A stretch of DNA of 64,000 bases from Acidimicrobiales bacterium (GTDB lineage: Bacteria > Actinomycetota > Acidimicrobiia > Acidimicrobiales > Bog-793), in assembly GCA_035294085.1 (NCBI GenBank), contig DATGLP010000007.1, positions 1 to 64,000 on the forward strand, written 5' to 3'. Numbering within the stretch: position 1 is the stretch's first letter; every line of letters starts with the position of its first letter. The translations under genes were made by a program, and so were the position numbers. Positions 31,312 through 39,365 of the stretch are shown here, piece after piece. Under the pieces are notes generated by a model. It had not been told where the DNA came from. It ran no database searches and worked only from the letters and a program-made list of their open reading frames with translations.

Positions 31312-31694
31312 GCGGGCTCGCGCTCGACGGCGGGCGCGGGCGCGAGGCTCGTGGGCCTGCCGTCGCGCGCCATGAGCCGATCGAAGTCGCGCCGGTAGAG
31401 GAGCTTGACGCGCACGTCCGGGTGGAGCTCGCGCAGCCGGCGCACCTTGCGGTTCTTCCGGGTCACGAGGTCCTGGCGCAGGGTCGTGAGCTCGAGGAAG
31501 AGGTCGTGTTCGGGAAGGTAGAAGTCGGGGCGGAAGGCCGCGGTCGGCCGGCCTGCGCTGTCCCAGGCGAGGACGAAGGTCACCGGCTCGTACTCCCACG
31601 CGACGCCGTAGAAGTCGAGGAGCGCGGCGAGCTGGCGCTCCGAGTCGTGCGCGAAGGCGACCGCTCGGGCCGTGCGCGCGCCCGTCTCCGGCAG
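31260..31694 (-). CDS. Restriction-endonuclease-fold-like protein, CTG start proposed
   Basis: The core of this 144-residue product is a conserved sequence including FRPDFYLPEHDLFLELTT, then LVTRKNRKVRRLRELHPDV and LLYRRDF. It has the PD...(E)xT/K look of the PD-(D/E)XK nuclease fold, but the usual lysine is Thr. Homologous sequences in other actinobacteria begin further upstream than the only GTG in frame (31583). The frame is open to CTG at 31694, which sits 9 nt after AGGAGGG, so CTG is proposed as the start. It begins 7 nt past the MerR stop, and its last 52 bases overlap the convergent esterase 3' end. Confidence 0.7.
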   Translation of the reverse strand: MPETGARTARAVAFAHDSERQLAALLDFYGVAWEYEPVTFVLAWDSAGRPTAAFRPDFYLPEHDLFLELTTLRQDLVTRKNRKVRRLRELHPDVRVKLLYRRDFDRLMARDGRPTSLAPAPAVEREPAQASGRIASARYAAASG

Positions 31695-31700
31695 GGTCGC

Positions 31701-32219
31701 CTAGCCCTCCTGCGCGAGAGCGTCCGTCCCGGCGCCGGCGACCGCAGCGTCGCCGATGCGGCGGATCGCGGCCTCGACCTCGTCGACGAGGCCGCCGAGG
31801 GGGACGATGTTCAGGACGCCCTGCCGGCCGCGCAGCAGGTCGACGATCTCCTCGCCGGTCCGGGCGAGCACGTAGCCCTCGCCCGCGAGGACGAGGTTCG
31901 CTGAGGCGATGTCCTCGCCGGCGTCGCGCAGGCACGCGACGGCTCGCCTCGCCTGCTGCAGCTTCACCCCGGCGTCGAGGAGCTGCTTGATCACCTTCAG
32001 CTCGACGACGTCACGGAACGAGTAGCGGCGCTGCGTGCCGCTGCCCCGAGCGTCTGCGAGCGACGGGCGCAGCAGCCCCGTCCGGGCCCAGTAGTCGAGC
32101 TGCCGGTAGGTGATGCCGACGATCTTGCAGACCTGTGGGCCCCGGTAGCCGGTCTCGGCGGTGGTCGCCAACGCACGTCCCTCCACGGTCGGCCGGCGGC
32201 CCTGCTGGCTACCGGTCAC
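31701..32219 (-). CDS. MerR family transcriptional regulator (Rv1830-like)
   Basis: The 172-residue protein has an N-terminal MerR helix-turn-helix (VCKIVGITYRQLDYWARTGL, then SGTQRRYSFRDVVELKV at about 45-85) and a helical C-terminus with no ligand-binding motif. Its position after the BFN gene, in a block with GcvH, FHA and another MerR gene, matches the mycobacterial order Rv1826-Rv1830. Its target genes are unknown. GTG start, on the minus strand. Confidence 0.9.
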   Translation of the reverse strand: MTGSQQGRRPTVEGRALATTAETGYRGPQVCKIVGITYRQLDYWARTGLLRPSLADARGSGTQRRYSFRDVVELKVIKQLLDAGVKLQQARRAVACLRDAGEDIASANLVLAGEGYVLARTGEEIVDLLRGRQGVLNIVPLGGLVDEVEAAIRRIGDAAVAGAGTDALAQEG

Positions 32220-32284
32220 GAGAGCGTAACTACGCCCGTGTAACGACGTTACGGCAGCCCGCGACGGCGGTCAACGACGGCCGG

Positions 32285-32788
32285 CTACTCCGTGAAGTCC
32301 TCCGGACGGACCTCCTCAAGGAACGCCCGGAACTCGCCGACGATCTCCTCCGCCGGGGGGCTGGTCTCCTCGTCGGGCTCCTCGTCGTCGGTCTCGATGA
32401 TCACACCGGCAGCGTCCATCAGCTCGTCCGCGACGTACAGCCGGGCGTTCGTGCGCACGGCGAGCGCGATCGCGTCGGACGGGCGCGAGGAGACCTCGAC
32501 GGAGCGCGAGCCCACCTGGAGGTGGATCTCGGCGAAGAACGTCGACTCGCGAAGCTCGGTGACGACGACGCTCTCGACGCTCGCGCCGAGCGCCTCGAGG
32601 AGGTTCTTCATGAGGTCGTGCGTCATCGGTCGAGGTACGTCGATGCCCTGGAGCGCGAAGGCGATGGCCGTCGCCTCCGGCGCGCCGATGAAGATGGGCA
32701 GCGAGCGCGGGCCCTCGGCCTCCTGCAGCAGGACGACTGGCGTGTTGGACTGCAGATCGACACGGACAGCGGCGAGGTGCACCTCCAC
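32285..32788 (-). CDS. Bifunctional nuclease family protein (BFN, DUF151)
   Basis: The 167-residue protein matches the BFN/DUF151 family, whose plant members have DNase and RNase activity. Conserved parts are VVLLQEAEGPRSLPIFIGAP, EATAIAFALQG, RPMTHDLMKNLLEALGA and SSRPSDAIALAVRTNARLYV. The C-terminal 40 residues are acidic. The bacterial role is not known. TAAGTT on the minus strand (32802 to 32797) lies 9 nt upstream of the GTG, so it may be leaderless, overlapping the end of hpt. Confidence 0.93.
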   Translation of the reverse strand: MEVHLAAVRVDLQSNTPVVLLQEAEGPRSLPIFIGAPEATAIAFALQGIDVPRPMTHDLMKNLLEALGASVESVVVTELRESTFFAEIHLQVGSRSVEVSSRPSDAIALAVRTNARLYVADELMDAAGVIIETDDEEPDEETSPPAEEIVGEFRAFLEEVRPEDFTE

Positions 32789-32799
32789 AGTGCTCGAAC

Positions 32800-33390
32800 T
32801 TACCGCTTGGGCGCCCTCGCGTGTCCCGCGACGCCAGGGAAGAGCGCAGCCTCGAGCGCCTCGAGCTCGTCCTGCTCGGGCGCGGAGCGGAGCGCGTAGA
32901 TCGCGTCCAGGTTCCGCAGCCGGCCAGCGAGGTCGAAGCCGTAGCCGACGAGGAAGTCCTCCGGCGCCGTGGCGCCGACGTAGGCGAGCTCCACGGGAAC
33001 GATGCGGCGCGAGGGCCGCTCGAGGAGCGCGCAGACCCGCAGCGAGCGCGGTCCGCGCTGGCGCAGGAGCCCGACGAGGAAGCTCGTCGTCAGGCCCGTG
33101 TCGACGACGTGCTCCACGAGGACGACGTCGCGTCCCGCGAGGTCGAGGTCGAGATCCTTGAGCAGACGCGCGCGCGGCGCACCCGTGGCGAAGGAGGTCA
33201 CGGCGAGGAAGTCGACCTCGCAGGGCACGCGCAGGGCGCGGACGAGGTCGGCGAGGAAGCAGAGGCTCCCGTTCAGGACCCCGATCACGGTGACGCCGTC
33301 AGGGTGGTCCGCCGAGATCTCGGCACCGAGACGCGCGGTGACGGCGGCGAGCTCGGCCCCGGAGAGGAAGCGCTCGACCTGTCCGCTCAC
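32800..33390 (-). CDS. hpt: Hypoxanthine/guanine phosphoribosyltransferase
   Basis: This salvage enzyme makes IMP and GMP from bases and PRPP. The 196-residue protein contains the PRPP-binding signature in VVLVEHVVDTGLTTS near residues 89-103, where the second acidic residue of the usual ED pair is His, a mild deviation (VEHVVDTG instead of VEDIVDTG). The start VIGVLNGSLCFLADLVRAL and the C-terminal DFLVGYGFDLAGRLRNLDAI match HPRT. The GTG start overlaps the stop of the upstream MerR gene. Its place inside the FHA-MerR-BFN-MerR block is not the arrangement seen in mycobacteria. Confidence 0.92.
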   Translation of the reverse strand: MSGQVERFLSGAELAAVTARLGAEISADHPDGVTVIGVLNGSLCFLADLVRALRVPCEVDFLAVTSFATGAPRARLLKDLDLDLAGRDVVLVEHVVDTGLTTSFLVGLLRQRGPRSLRVCALLERPSRRIVPVELAYVGATAPEDFLVGYGFDLAGRLRNLDAIYALRSAPEQDELEALEAALFPGVAGHARAPKR

Positions 33391-34283
33391 CCGCCGGTGA
33401 CCTGGCCGAGGGCCCGGCGCAGGAAGACGCCCTCGAGCTCGATCGCGAGCGAGGCGAGCTCGTCCGCCTCGGCGAGGGCGCGCCGGCGCGACTCAGGGTT
33501 GCGCTGGCGCAGCAGGGGCAGCACGACCTGGCCGATGAGGCTCGCCTGCCGCTCGGCCGCGTGCTTGAGCGCCCGCAGGTGGCGCGCCTCGATCCCGTAG
33601 CGTCGGAATGCCGCCGCGAGGCGCGCGACGGCGAGCGCGTCCGCGCCGAAGCAGCGAACCCCGGCGATGTCCCGCCCGGCGATCAGTCCGAAGCTCTCCA
33701 GCTCCGTGACGAGGCTCCGGTCGGCGCCTGCGGCCTCGGCGAGCTCGTCCGCGGTGAGGCTCGCGCTCCCCTCCTCCGGCGCCCCGCTCGTCGCCGACCT
33801 GCCCGGCGCCGACGCGGAGGGCTCCGGCCCGTGGCCGGCGGCGCCCCCCTGCCCCTCGGGGTCTCGCGTGCGCGAGGAGGCCTCCTCGCGCACGGTGCCG
33901 TTGCGACGTGGCGCACGAGCGGCGTCTCCCGCCGGCGCGCGGCGCCCCGCGGGCGCGTCGGGCCCGGCGGTGGCCGCTTCGGTCTCGAACAGCCGGCCGG
34001 CCACGAAGGCGAGCTCCCCCCCCTGCTCGAGGCGGCCCTTGATCACCTTGAGGGGGAGGAAGTGCTCGCGCTGCTGGCGCAGGATCCACGCGAGGCGCTC
34101 GACGTCGGCCTCGTAGAACTTCCGGTAGCCCGACGGCGTCCGCTCCGGGTGGATGAGCCCACGGCTCTCGAGGAAGCGGATCTTCGAGATCGTGATGTCC
34201 GGGAACTCCTGCGCCAGCAGGTCGAGCACCTCTCGGATCGAGAGGTGGTCGCGACCCTCGGGCGTGTGCTGCGGCCGCCTCAT
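33387..34283 (-). CDS. MerR family transcriptional regulator (FtsR/Rv1828-like)
   Basis: The 298-residue protein has a DNA-binding domain at about 10-90 (LSIREVLDLLAQEFPDITIS, then KIRFLESRGLIHPERTPSGY). After it come a disordered Ala/Gly-rich linker (about 110-185) and a second, helical domain (ADELAEAAGADRSLVTELES onwards). This two-domain form matches Rv1828/FtsR, which in corynebacteria activates ftsZ. The ATG overlaps the FHA stop as ATGA, so the two are coupled, as in other actinobacteria. Confidence 0.9.
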   Translation of the reverse strand: MRRPQHTPEGRDHLSIREVLDLLAQEFPDITISKIRFLESRGLIHPERTPSGYRKFYEADVERLAWILRQQREHFLPLKVIKGRLEQGGELAFVAGRLFETEAATAGPDAPAGRRAPAGDAARAPRRNGTVREEASSRTRDPEGQGGAAGHGPEPSASAPGRSATSGAPEEGSASLTADELAEAAGADRSLVTELESFGLIAGRDIAGVRCFGADALAVARLAAAFRRYGIEARHLRALKHAAERQASLIGQVVLPLLRQRNPESRRRALAEADELASLAIELEGVFLRRALGQVTGG

Positions 34284-34750
34284 GCGGTGCGCGGCGCCAG
34301 GAAGAGCAGCTTGAACTTGCCGATCTGGACCTCGTCCCCACTCGAGAGGACGGCGTCGTCGATCCGCTCGCGGTTGACGTAGGTGCCGTTCAGCGAGCCG
34401 ACGTCCCGGACCCGGTAGGCACCGGGCTCCCGCAGGAACTCGGCGTGGCGACGAGACACCGTGATGTCGTCGAGGAAGATGTCGCTGTCGGGATGCCGAC
34501 CGGCGCGCGTGACGTCCTTGTCGAGCACGAAGCGGGCCCCGGTCGCCGGCCCGCGCTTGACGACGAGCAGGCCGGCTCCCTCGGCCAGCTCGCCGACGTT
34601 CAGCCCGACCTCCTCCTCGCCGAGCTCGCCGAGCGCGTCCTCGGGGACGAACGTCACGGTGGTGTCCGTCGTCGCTGCGAGCGCGGCACCGCAGGACGAG
34701 CAGAAGTTCACGCCCGGGGGGTTGCGGTGCCCGCAGTTGTGACAGAACAC
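34280..34750 (-). CDS. FHA domain protein with N-terminal zinc ribbon (GarA-like)
   Basis: GarA/OdhI proteins use an FHA domain to bind 2-oxoglutarate dehydrogenase and other enzymes and are switched off by threonine phosphorylation. The 156-residue product starts with a zinc ribbon (CxxC pairs at 3-6 and 17-20). A segment TTDTTVTF (about 27-34) resembles the GarA phosphothreonine site. The FHA domain at 70-145 has GRHPDSDIFLDD, SRRHAEF and GSLNGTYVN. The zinc ribbon is not in mycobacterial GarA. The GTG is 8 nt downstream of TACCGT on the minus strand (34763 to 34758). Confidence 0.9.
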   Translation of the reverse strand: MFCHNCGHRNPPGVNFCSSCGAALAATTDTTVTFVPEDALGELGEEEVGLNVGELAEGAGLLVVKRGPATGARFVLDKDVTRAGRHPDSDIFLDDITVSRRHAEFLREPGAYRVRDVGSLNGTYVNRERIDDAVLSSGDEVQIGKFKLLFLAPRTA

Positions 34751-34798
34751 GGCGACAACGGTAGCCGGTCGCCTCGCGGCGCGCCCCGGAGGAAGCCC

Positions 34799-35188
34799 TC
34801 AGGAGGTCGTGAGGGCGACGTAGGCCGCGGCGCCGAGGAGGTCGTCGGCCTCGGCCGGGTCGCTCGCCTCGAGGACGCACAGCCACCCCTCCCCGTAGGG
34901 GTCGCGGTTCAGCTGCTCGGGCGCCTCCGACAGGGCGTGGTTGACCTCGACGACGACGCCCGAGACCGGCGCGTAGACCTCGGAGACCGACTTCGTCGAC
35001 TCGACCTCGCCGAGCATCGCGCCCTTCTCCACGCGGGTGCCGACGGCGGGGAGCTCGACGAAGACGACGTCACCGAGCGCCTCCTGCGCGAAGTCGGTGA
35101 TCCCGACGCGGGCGCGGCGCCCGTCGATCTCGACCCACTCGTGGTCGCTCGTGTAGCGCAGGTGCTCGGGCACGTCCACGGGCGACAT
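34799..35188 (-). CDS. gcvH: Glycine cleavage system H protein
   Basis: GcvH shuttles the aminomethyl group of glycine on a lipoyl arm. The 129-residue protein has the family start RYTSDHEWVEIDG and the lipoyl-lysine motif GEVESTKSVSEVYAPVSG near residues 60-77, followed by NRDPYGEGWL. Its genomic position upstream of the FHA-MerR block matches the gcvH-garA synteny of mycobacteria. No other glycine cleavage genes lie in this window. Confidence 0.95.
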   Translation of the reverse strand: MSPVDVPEHLRYTSDHEWVEIDGRRARVGITDFAQEALGDVVFVELPAVGTRVEKGAMLGEVESTKSVSEVYAPVSGVVVEVNHALSEAPEQLNRDPYGEGWLCVLEASDPAEADDLLGAAAYVALTTS

Positions 35189-35218
35189 GGTAGCCAGCCG
35201 CGCCGGCGCGAGACGGGG

Positions 35219-37717
35219 TCACAGCTCGCCGAGGAGGGCCTCGATCGCCGCGACGGCCCGTCCGGCACGCGCCCTGGCGGCGTCCGCACTGTCGCCCTCG
35301 GCGAAGACGTGGGTGAGGGGCTCCTCGGGATCGGGGACGACGAGCGTCCAGCCGGCCGCGTCGATGACCTTCACGCCGTCGACGAGCACCACGTCGTCGC
35401 CCCGGGCCTGCTCGAGGACGGCGCGCATGACGCTGCCCTTGTGGTCGAAGGGCGTGTGCACGTCCTCCTCCACGATCCACACCGGCGGCAGGCAGGCCAC
35501 CACGTCGGACAGGCGCACGTCGCTGCGCGCCAGGAGCTCGAGGAGGTGGACGAGCGCGGCGACCGCGTCGAGGGCGGGGAGGAAGCACGGGAAGGCGAAC
35601 CCGCCGGCGGTGTCGGCGGCGAGGTCGGCGTCCGTCGTGGCGGCGAGCTCGAGCAGGTTGGAGGTGCCGAGCTTGGTCCAGACCACCTCCGCCCCGAGGT
35701 CGGCGCACAGCTCGTTGAGCCGCCAGGTGGCGTTCACGGGTACGGCGAGCTTCGCGCCGGTGATCGAGGAGCCGACGAGCCGGGCGAAGCCGAGGAGGGC
35801 CTCGGCGTCGCGCAGCACCCGGCCCGAGTCGTCGACGAGGGTGAGCTGCTCGCCGTCCGCACCGATCACCGCACCGAGGTGGGCGCCCGACGAGCGGACC
35901 AGCTCGGCGAGCCGCTCGGCGTGCGCCCAGCGCTCGAAGCCGAGCAGGCCCTCGGTCGACACGAGGGGATTCACCGCCAGGACCTCGGCGCCGAGCTTGG
36001 CGAGCACGCTCGGCATGACGAGGCTCGACGTCCCGTAGGCGTAGTCGAGGACCAGCTTGAAGCGCGCTCGGCGGATGGCCTCCGCGTCGACGTCGGCGAG
36101 CAGGCTCGCGGTGTACAGCTCGACCGTGCGCGGCGGGAAGTCGATGTCCCCGATCTCTCCGGCCAGCACCCGCCGGGCCTCCTCCCGGTAGAAGATCCGC
36201 TCGATCTTGCGCTGTGTCGCCTCGTCGATGTCCAGGCCCTGGGCGTCGAGGAAGCGGATCACGACGGACTGGGGGTCGTCGGCGACGAGCCGCACGCTGA
36301 CACCGCCCTGGCTGGAGCCGGTCCGCACGTGGAACCGGGTGACCGGCATGCTCGCCGCCTCCAGGTCCTCGACGTTGAGACCCGCCGCGTTGAGCCCCAC
36401 CATCGCGGCGCGCTTGAGGACGCGCGCCGCGCGCGACGAGTCGCGCGAGGTCGTCACCGTCGCCCCCTTCGGCAGCATCGAGGCGTAGGCGAGGGCCACC
36501 CGCACCGCGAGCTCGGGCGACAGGTCGACGTTGGCCAGGCCGACGAGGCCGAGCCGACCGAACAGGGCGCGGCTCGCTCGCGACTCCCAGATGATCGACG
36601 AGGTGACGGTCGCGTTCGCCTCGACGAGCTTGTGCGGGTAGATCTTCACCCCCGGCGTGACGACCGCCTGGCGACCGATCCGACAGTGGTCGCCGATGAC
36701 CGCACCCTCCTCGATGTGCACCCCCTGGCGCAGCTCGCTCGAACGCCCCACGACGACCCCCCGGAGCATCGAGCCGGCGCCGACGTAGCAGTTGTCGTGG
36801 ACGACGGAGCGCTCGATCTCCGCCCCGTCGCCGACTCGGACGTTGGCGCCGAGGACGCTGTAGGCGCCGACGCGCGCGCCCGGCCCGACGCGGCAGTTGT
36901 CCCCGATGAGCGCCGGGCCGACGATCGTGGCCGTCGGGTCGACCTCCGCGCCCGTCCCGACCCACACGCCGGGGCGGAGGGGGAAGCCCTCGATGCCGAG
37001 TGCGACCTTGCCGTCGAGCACGTCCTCGTGGGCCCGGAGGTAGGCCTCCAGGGTGCCGACGTCCTCCCAGTAGCGCTCCGTCCGACAGCCGTAGATCGGG
37101 CGCCCCGCCCCGAGCAGGAGCGGGAAGACCTCCGCCGAGAAGTCGACGGGACGCCCCGGCGCGATGAAGTCGAGGACCTCGGGCTCGAGGACGTAGATCC
37201 CGGTGTTGATCGTGTCGGAGAACACCTGGCCCCAGCCGGGCTTCTCGAGGAAGCGCTCGATGCGCCCCTTCTCGTCGGTGATGACGATGCCGAACTCGAG
37301 CGGGTTCTCCATCGACTTGAGCGCGAGCGTGGCGACCGCGCCGCTGCGCTCGTGGAAGGCGACGAGCTCGGTGAGGTCGATGTCGGTGAGGACGTCGCCC
37401 GAGATGACGAGGAAGCGGTCGTCGAGCACCTCTCGGGCGTTGAGGACCGAGCCGGCGGTGCCGAGCGGCGTCTGCTCGGTGGCGTAGCTGATGCGCACGC
37501 CGAACTCCGAGCCGTCCCCGAAGTAGGTGCGGATGGTGTTGGCGAGGAAGGCGACCGTCATGACGATCTCGTCGAAGCCGTGCGCCCGCAGCAGCGCCAC
37601 GATGTGCTCGGCCATCGGCCGGTTCGCCATCGGGAGCATCGGCTTCGGCTGGCTCGTCGTCAGCGGGCGCAGGCGCGTGCCCTCCCCACCGGCCATGATG
37701 ACCGCCTTCATCCGCAC
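35219..37717 (-). CDS. Mannose-1-phosphate guanylyltransferase-like / degenerate phosphomutase fusion
   Basis: The 832-residue protein has three parts. Residues 1-235 are a nucleotidyltransferase with AVIMAGGEGTRLRPLT and the metal aspartate in ISGDVLTDIDL. About 245-370 is a left-handed beta-helix of hexapeptide repeats. The rest is a phosphohexomutase-like domain. In that last part the phosphoserine loop TASHNP is absent (RLVADDPQS stands near 475-485) and the metal motif DGDxDR is replaced by ADGEQL near 620, so mutase activity is unlikely. It probably makes GDP-mannose or a related sugar nucleotide for envelope polymers. A Shine-Dalgarno GGAGGAGG precedes the ATG. Confidence 0.88.
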   Translation of the reverse strand: MRMKAVIMAGGEGTRLRPLTTSQPKPMLPMANRPMAEHIVALLRAHGFDEIVMTVAFLANTIRTYFGDGSEFGVRISYATEQTPLGTAGSVLNAREVLDDRFLVISGDVLTDIDLTELVAFHERSGAVATLALKSMENPLEFGIVITDEKGRIERFLEKPGWGQVFSDTINTGIYVLEPEVLDFIAPGRPVDFSAEVFPLLLGAGRPIYGCRTERYWEDVGTLEAYLRAHEDVLDGKVALGIEGFPLRPGVWVGTGAEVDPTATIVGPALIGDNCRVGPGARVGAYSVLGANVRVGDGAEIERSVVHDNCYVGAGSMLRGVVVGRSSELRQGVHIEEGAVIGDHCRIGRQAVVTPGVKIYPHKLVEANATVTSSIIWESRASRALFGRLGLVGLANVDLSPELAVRVALAYASMLPKGATVTTSRDSSRAARVLKRAAMVGLNAAGLNVEDLEAASMPVTRFHVRTGSSQGGVSVRLVADDPQSVVIRFLDAQGLDIDEATQRKIERIFYREEARRVLAGEIGDIDFPPRTVELYTASLLADVDAEAIRRARFKLVLDYAYGTSSLVMPSVLAKLGAEVLAVNPLVSTEGLLGFERWAHAERLAELVRSSGAHLGAVIGADGEQLTLVDDSGRVLRDAEALLGFARLVGSSITGAKLAVPVNATWRLNELCADLGAEVVWTKLGTSNLLELAATTDADLAADTAGGFAFPCFLPALDAVAALVHLLELLARSDVRLSDVVACLPPVWIVEEDVHTPFDHKGSVMRAVLEQARGDDVVLVDGVKVIDAAGWTLVVPDPEEPLTHVFAEGDSADAARARAGRAVAAIEALLGEL

Positions 37718-37742
37718 CTCCTCCCGACGGGCCCGTGCCAGC

Positions 37743-38378
37743 TCACGGAGAGCAGGCTCGAACGTTCCTCGCAGCCGAACCTAGCGGCCGGCCGGCCCGC
37801 GCCAGCACGAGGGCGCGCCGCGCCCGCGGCACGTAGGCGAGCGCAGCGAGCGCGGAGCACGCGAGGGCCGGCCAGACGAGGACCCACCCCGCCTCGGCGA
37901 GCGCGTGGGCGGCGGCGCCGGGGGCGTCACCGAGCAGGAGGAGCGGGAACGCGCACATCAGCCCGAACGTGCCCGCCTTGCCGACGAAGAGCACGTCGAT
38001 GCGCGGCGCTCCCCTGGCGGCGAGGGCGAGCGCGGCGAGCGCGACGACGGCCTCGCGTCCGAAGACCACCCCGGCGAGCCACGGCGGCGACGCGCCGTAG
38101 ACGGTGATGGCGACGACGGAGGCAGCGATGACGGCGCGATCGACGCTCGGGTCGAGCACCTTGCCGAGCTCGCTCACCTGGTCGAAGCGGCGGGCGAGGT
38201 AGCCGTCGAGGAAGTCGGTGCCGCCGGCGGCCGCGAGGAGCGCCACCGCAACGACGCGGCTGTGGGCCGCGAAGAGGGCCGCGAGGGCCGCCCCGAGGAT
38301 GGCCAGGCGGGCCACCGTCAGCCCGTTGGGCAGCGTGGCGATCCTGCGCGCCCGAGCCTCGAACGAACCCGCCGCCAC
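37743..38378 (-). CDS. CDP-alcohol phosphatidyltransferase
   Basis: This membrane enzyme family moves a phosphatidyl group from CDP-diacylglycerol to an alcohol such as glycerol phosphate or inositol phosphate. The 211-residue protein carries the full catalytic signature DxxDGxxARxxxxxxxxGxxxDxxxD, beginning at TDFLDGYLARR near residue 54, and about six hydrophobic helices. The product lipid is not evident; PgsA-type activity is the default guess. The GTG start is 7 nt after TAGACT on the minus strand (38390 to 38385), the same spacing as tatA. Confidence 0.9.
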   Translation of the reverse strand: MAAGSFEARARRIATLPNGLTVARLAILGAALAALFAAHSRVVAVALLAAAGGTDFLDGYLARRFDQVSELGKVLDPSVDRAVIAASVVAITVYGASPPWLAGVVFGREAVVALAALALAARGAPRIDVLFVGKAGTFGLMCAFPLLLLGDAPGAAAHALAEAGWVLVWPALACSALAALAYVPRARRALVLARAGRPLGSAARNVRACSP

Positions 38379-38418
38379 GGCGGCAGTCTAGGGTGCGGCC
38401 GCCCTGCGGCTCGTCCGC

Positions 38419-38784
38419 CTAGCGTCCGCGCAGCACGTTGCGGAGCACGAGCGCCAGGACGGTCACGAGCGCGCCCGCCGTCGTCACGGTGCGCACCCGC
38501 TGGGCGCTCGACCCGGCGCGCACGAGCGCCTCCGTGAGCACGGCGGCCTCCCCCTCGCTCGGCGGTGGCTGGAGCCGGCCCACGACGGCTGCGGCGGTCG
38601 CTGCGTCGGGGCGCCGGTGGAGGAAGGCGGCCTGCGCCACCTCGAACTGGGCCGCGCGACGAAACTCGCTGGCGAGCGCCTCGACATCGCGTCCCCGCAG
38701 CGGCCCGCCGTCGTCGGCCGCCTGGAGCTGGGCGTCCCACCAGCGCTGCAGGTAGCGGCCGAAGCGCTTCGTCGGATCCCGCAC
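38419..38784 (-). CDS. Hypothetical protein with C-terminal membrane helix
   Basis: The 121-residue product is mostly helical with many Ala, Gln and Arg residues. It ends with one hydrophobic segment (TTAGALVTVLALVLRNVL) followed by Arg-Gly-Arg, so it is probably a tail-anchored inner-membrane protein. I do not recognise the family. It is likely to be real because its GTG lies 8 nt from TAGACT on the minus strand (38797 to 38792), the promoter type used by neighbouring genes. Confidence 0.65.
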   Translation of the reverse strand: MRDPTKRFGRYLQRWWDAQLQAADDGGPLRGRDVEALASEFRRAAQFEVAQAAFLHRRPDAATAAAVVGRLQPPPSEGEAAVLTEALVRAGSSAQRVRTVTTAGALVTVLALVLRNVLRGR

Positions 38785-38909
38785 GCCGGGAAGTCTAGGC
38801 CGAGCTCGACCCCTCGGCGGGCGCCGCTCGGGCGACCTTCGTCGCGCCCGAGCGGCGGTCTCGCGTCCGGGTAGCCTGCCGCGGACCGGCGAGCCGGGGA
38901 GGAGGTGGG

Positions 38910-39065
38910 ATGGCGGACCAAGAGGCGCTGCTCGAGGCGATCAGCGAGCGGCTGATCCAGCACCTCGAGCAGGGAGCGACGAGCGACACGATCCTCAAGC
39001 TGGCCGAAGCCTGGGCCTGGGTGCGCGCGCCCGCGCAGCCGCACGGCGGCCACGCGCCGGGCTAG
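38910..39065 (+). CDS. Small hypothetical protein, 51 residues
   Basis: ATG at 38910 follows a strong Shine-Dalgarno, GGGGAGGAGG, at 38896-38905. The peptide MADQEALLEAISERLIQHLE continues to a short helix with ILKLAEAWAW and a Gly/Pro/His tail. It looks like a small amphipathic helical protein. The function is unknown. It converges on the tiny zinc ribbon gene. Confidence 0.7.
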   Translation: MADQEALLEAISERLIQHLEQGATSDTILKLAEAWAWVRAPAQPHGGHAPG

Positions 39066-39077
39066 GCGGGCCCACTC

Positions 39078-39218
39078 CTACGGGCCGTCGCGGCGTGCCT
39101 CCTGGGCACGTCCGCAGCGGCTGCACCACGCGATCGCGGCCCGCTCGTCGGCTGGGTGGACGAGCGCGCCGCACGCGGCGCAGCGCCAGATCGTCGGAGA
39201 GTTCGTCTGCTGGCTCAT
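39078..39218 (-). CDS. Small zinc-ribbon protein, 46 residues
   Basis: The minus strand from ATG 39218 encodes 46 residues with two cysteine pairs, CAAC (residues 13-16) and CSRC (32-35), spaced as in a minimal zinc ribbon. A tail of Gln, Glu and Arg follows. Such mini zinc ribbons may bind nucleic acid or partner proteins. It is convergent with the 51-residue gene, 12 bp from its stop. Confidence 0.65.
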   Translation of the reverse strand: MSQQTNSPTIWRCAACGALVHPADERAAIAWCSRCGRAQEARRDGP

Positions 39219-39365
39219 CGAGCCAACGATTCAACCACGCCGACGCTCGGCACGCGCGTCCCGCGCCCGCGGTAGGAAGGTCCAGCGCCGAGATGATGTT
39301 CCGCTCGACCAGCCGGGTGAGAATCGGCGCGGCCGGGGTGTGCCCCCAGCCAGGGAGGGGCGAGG

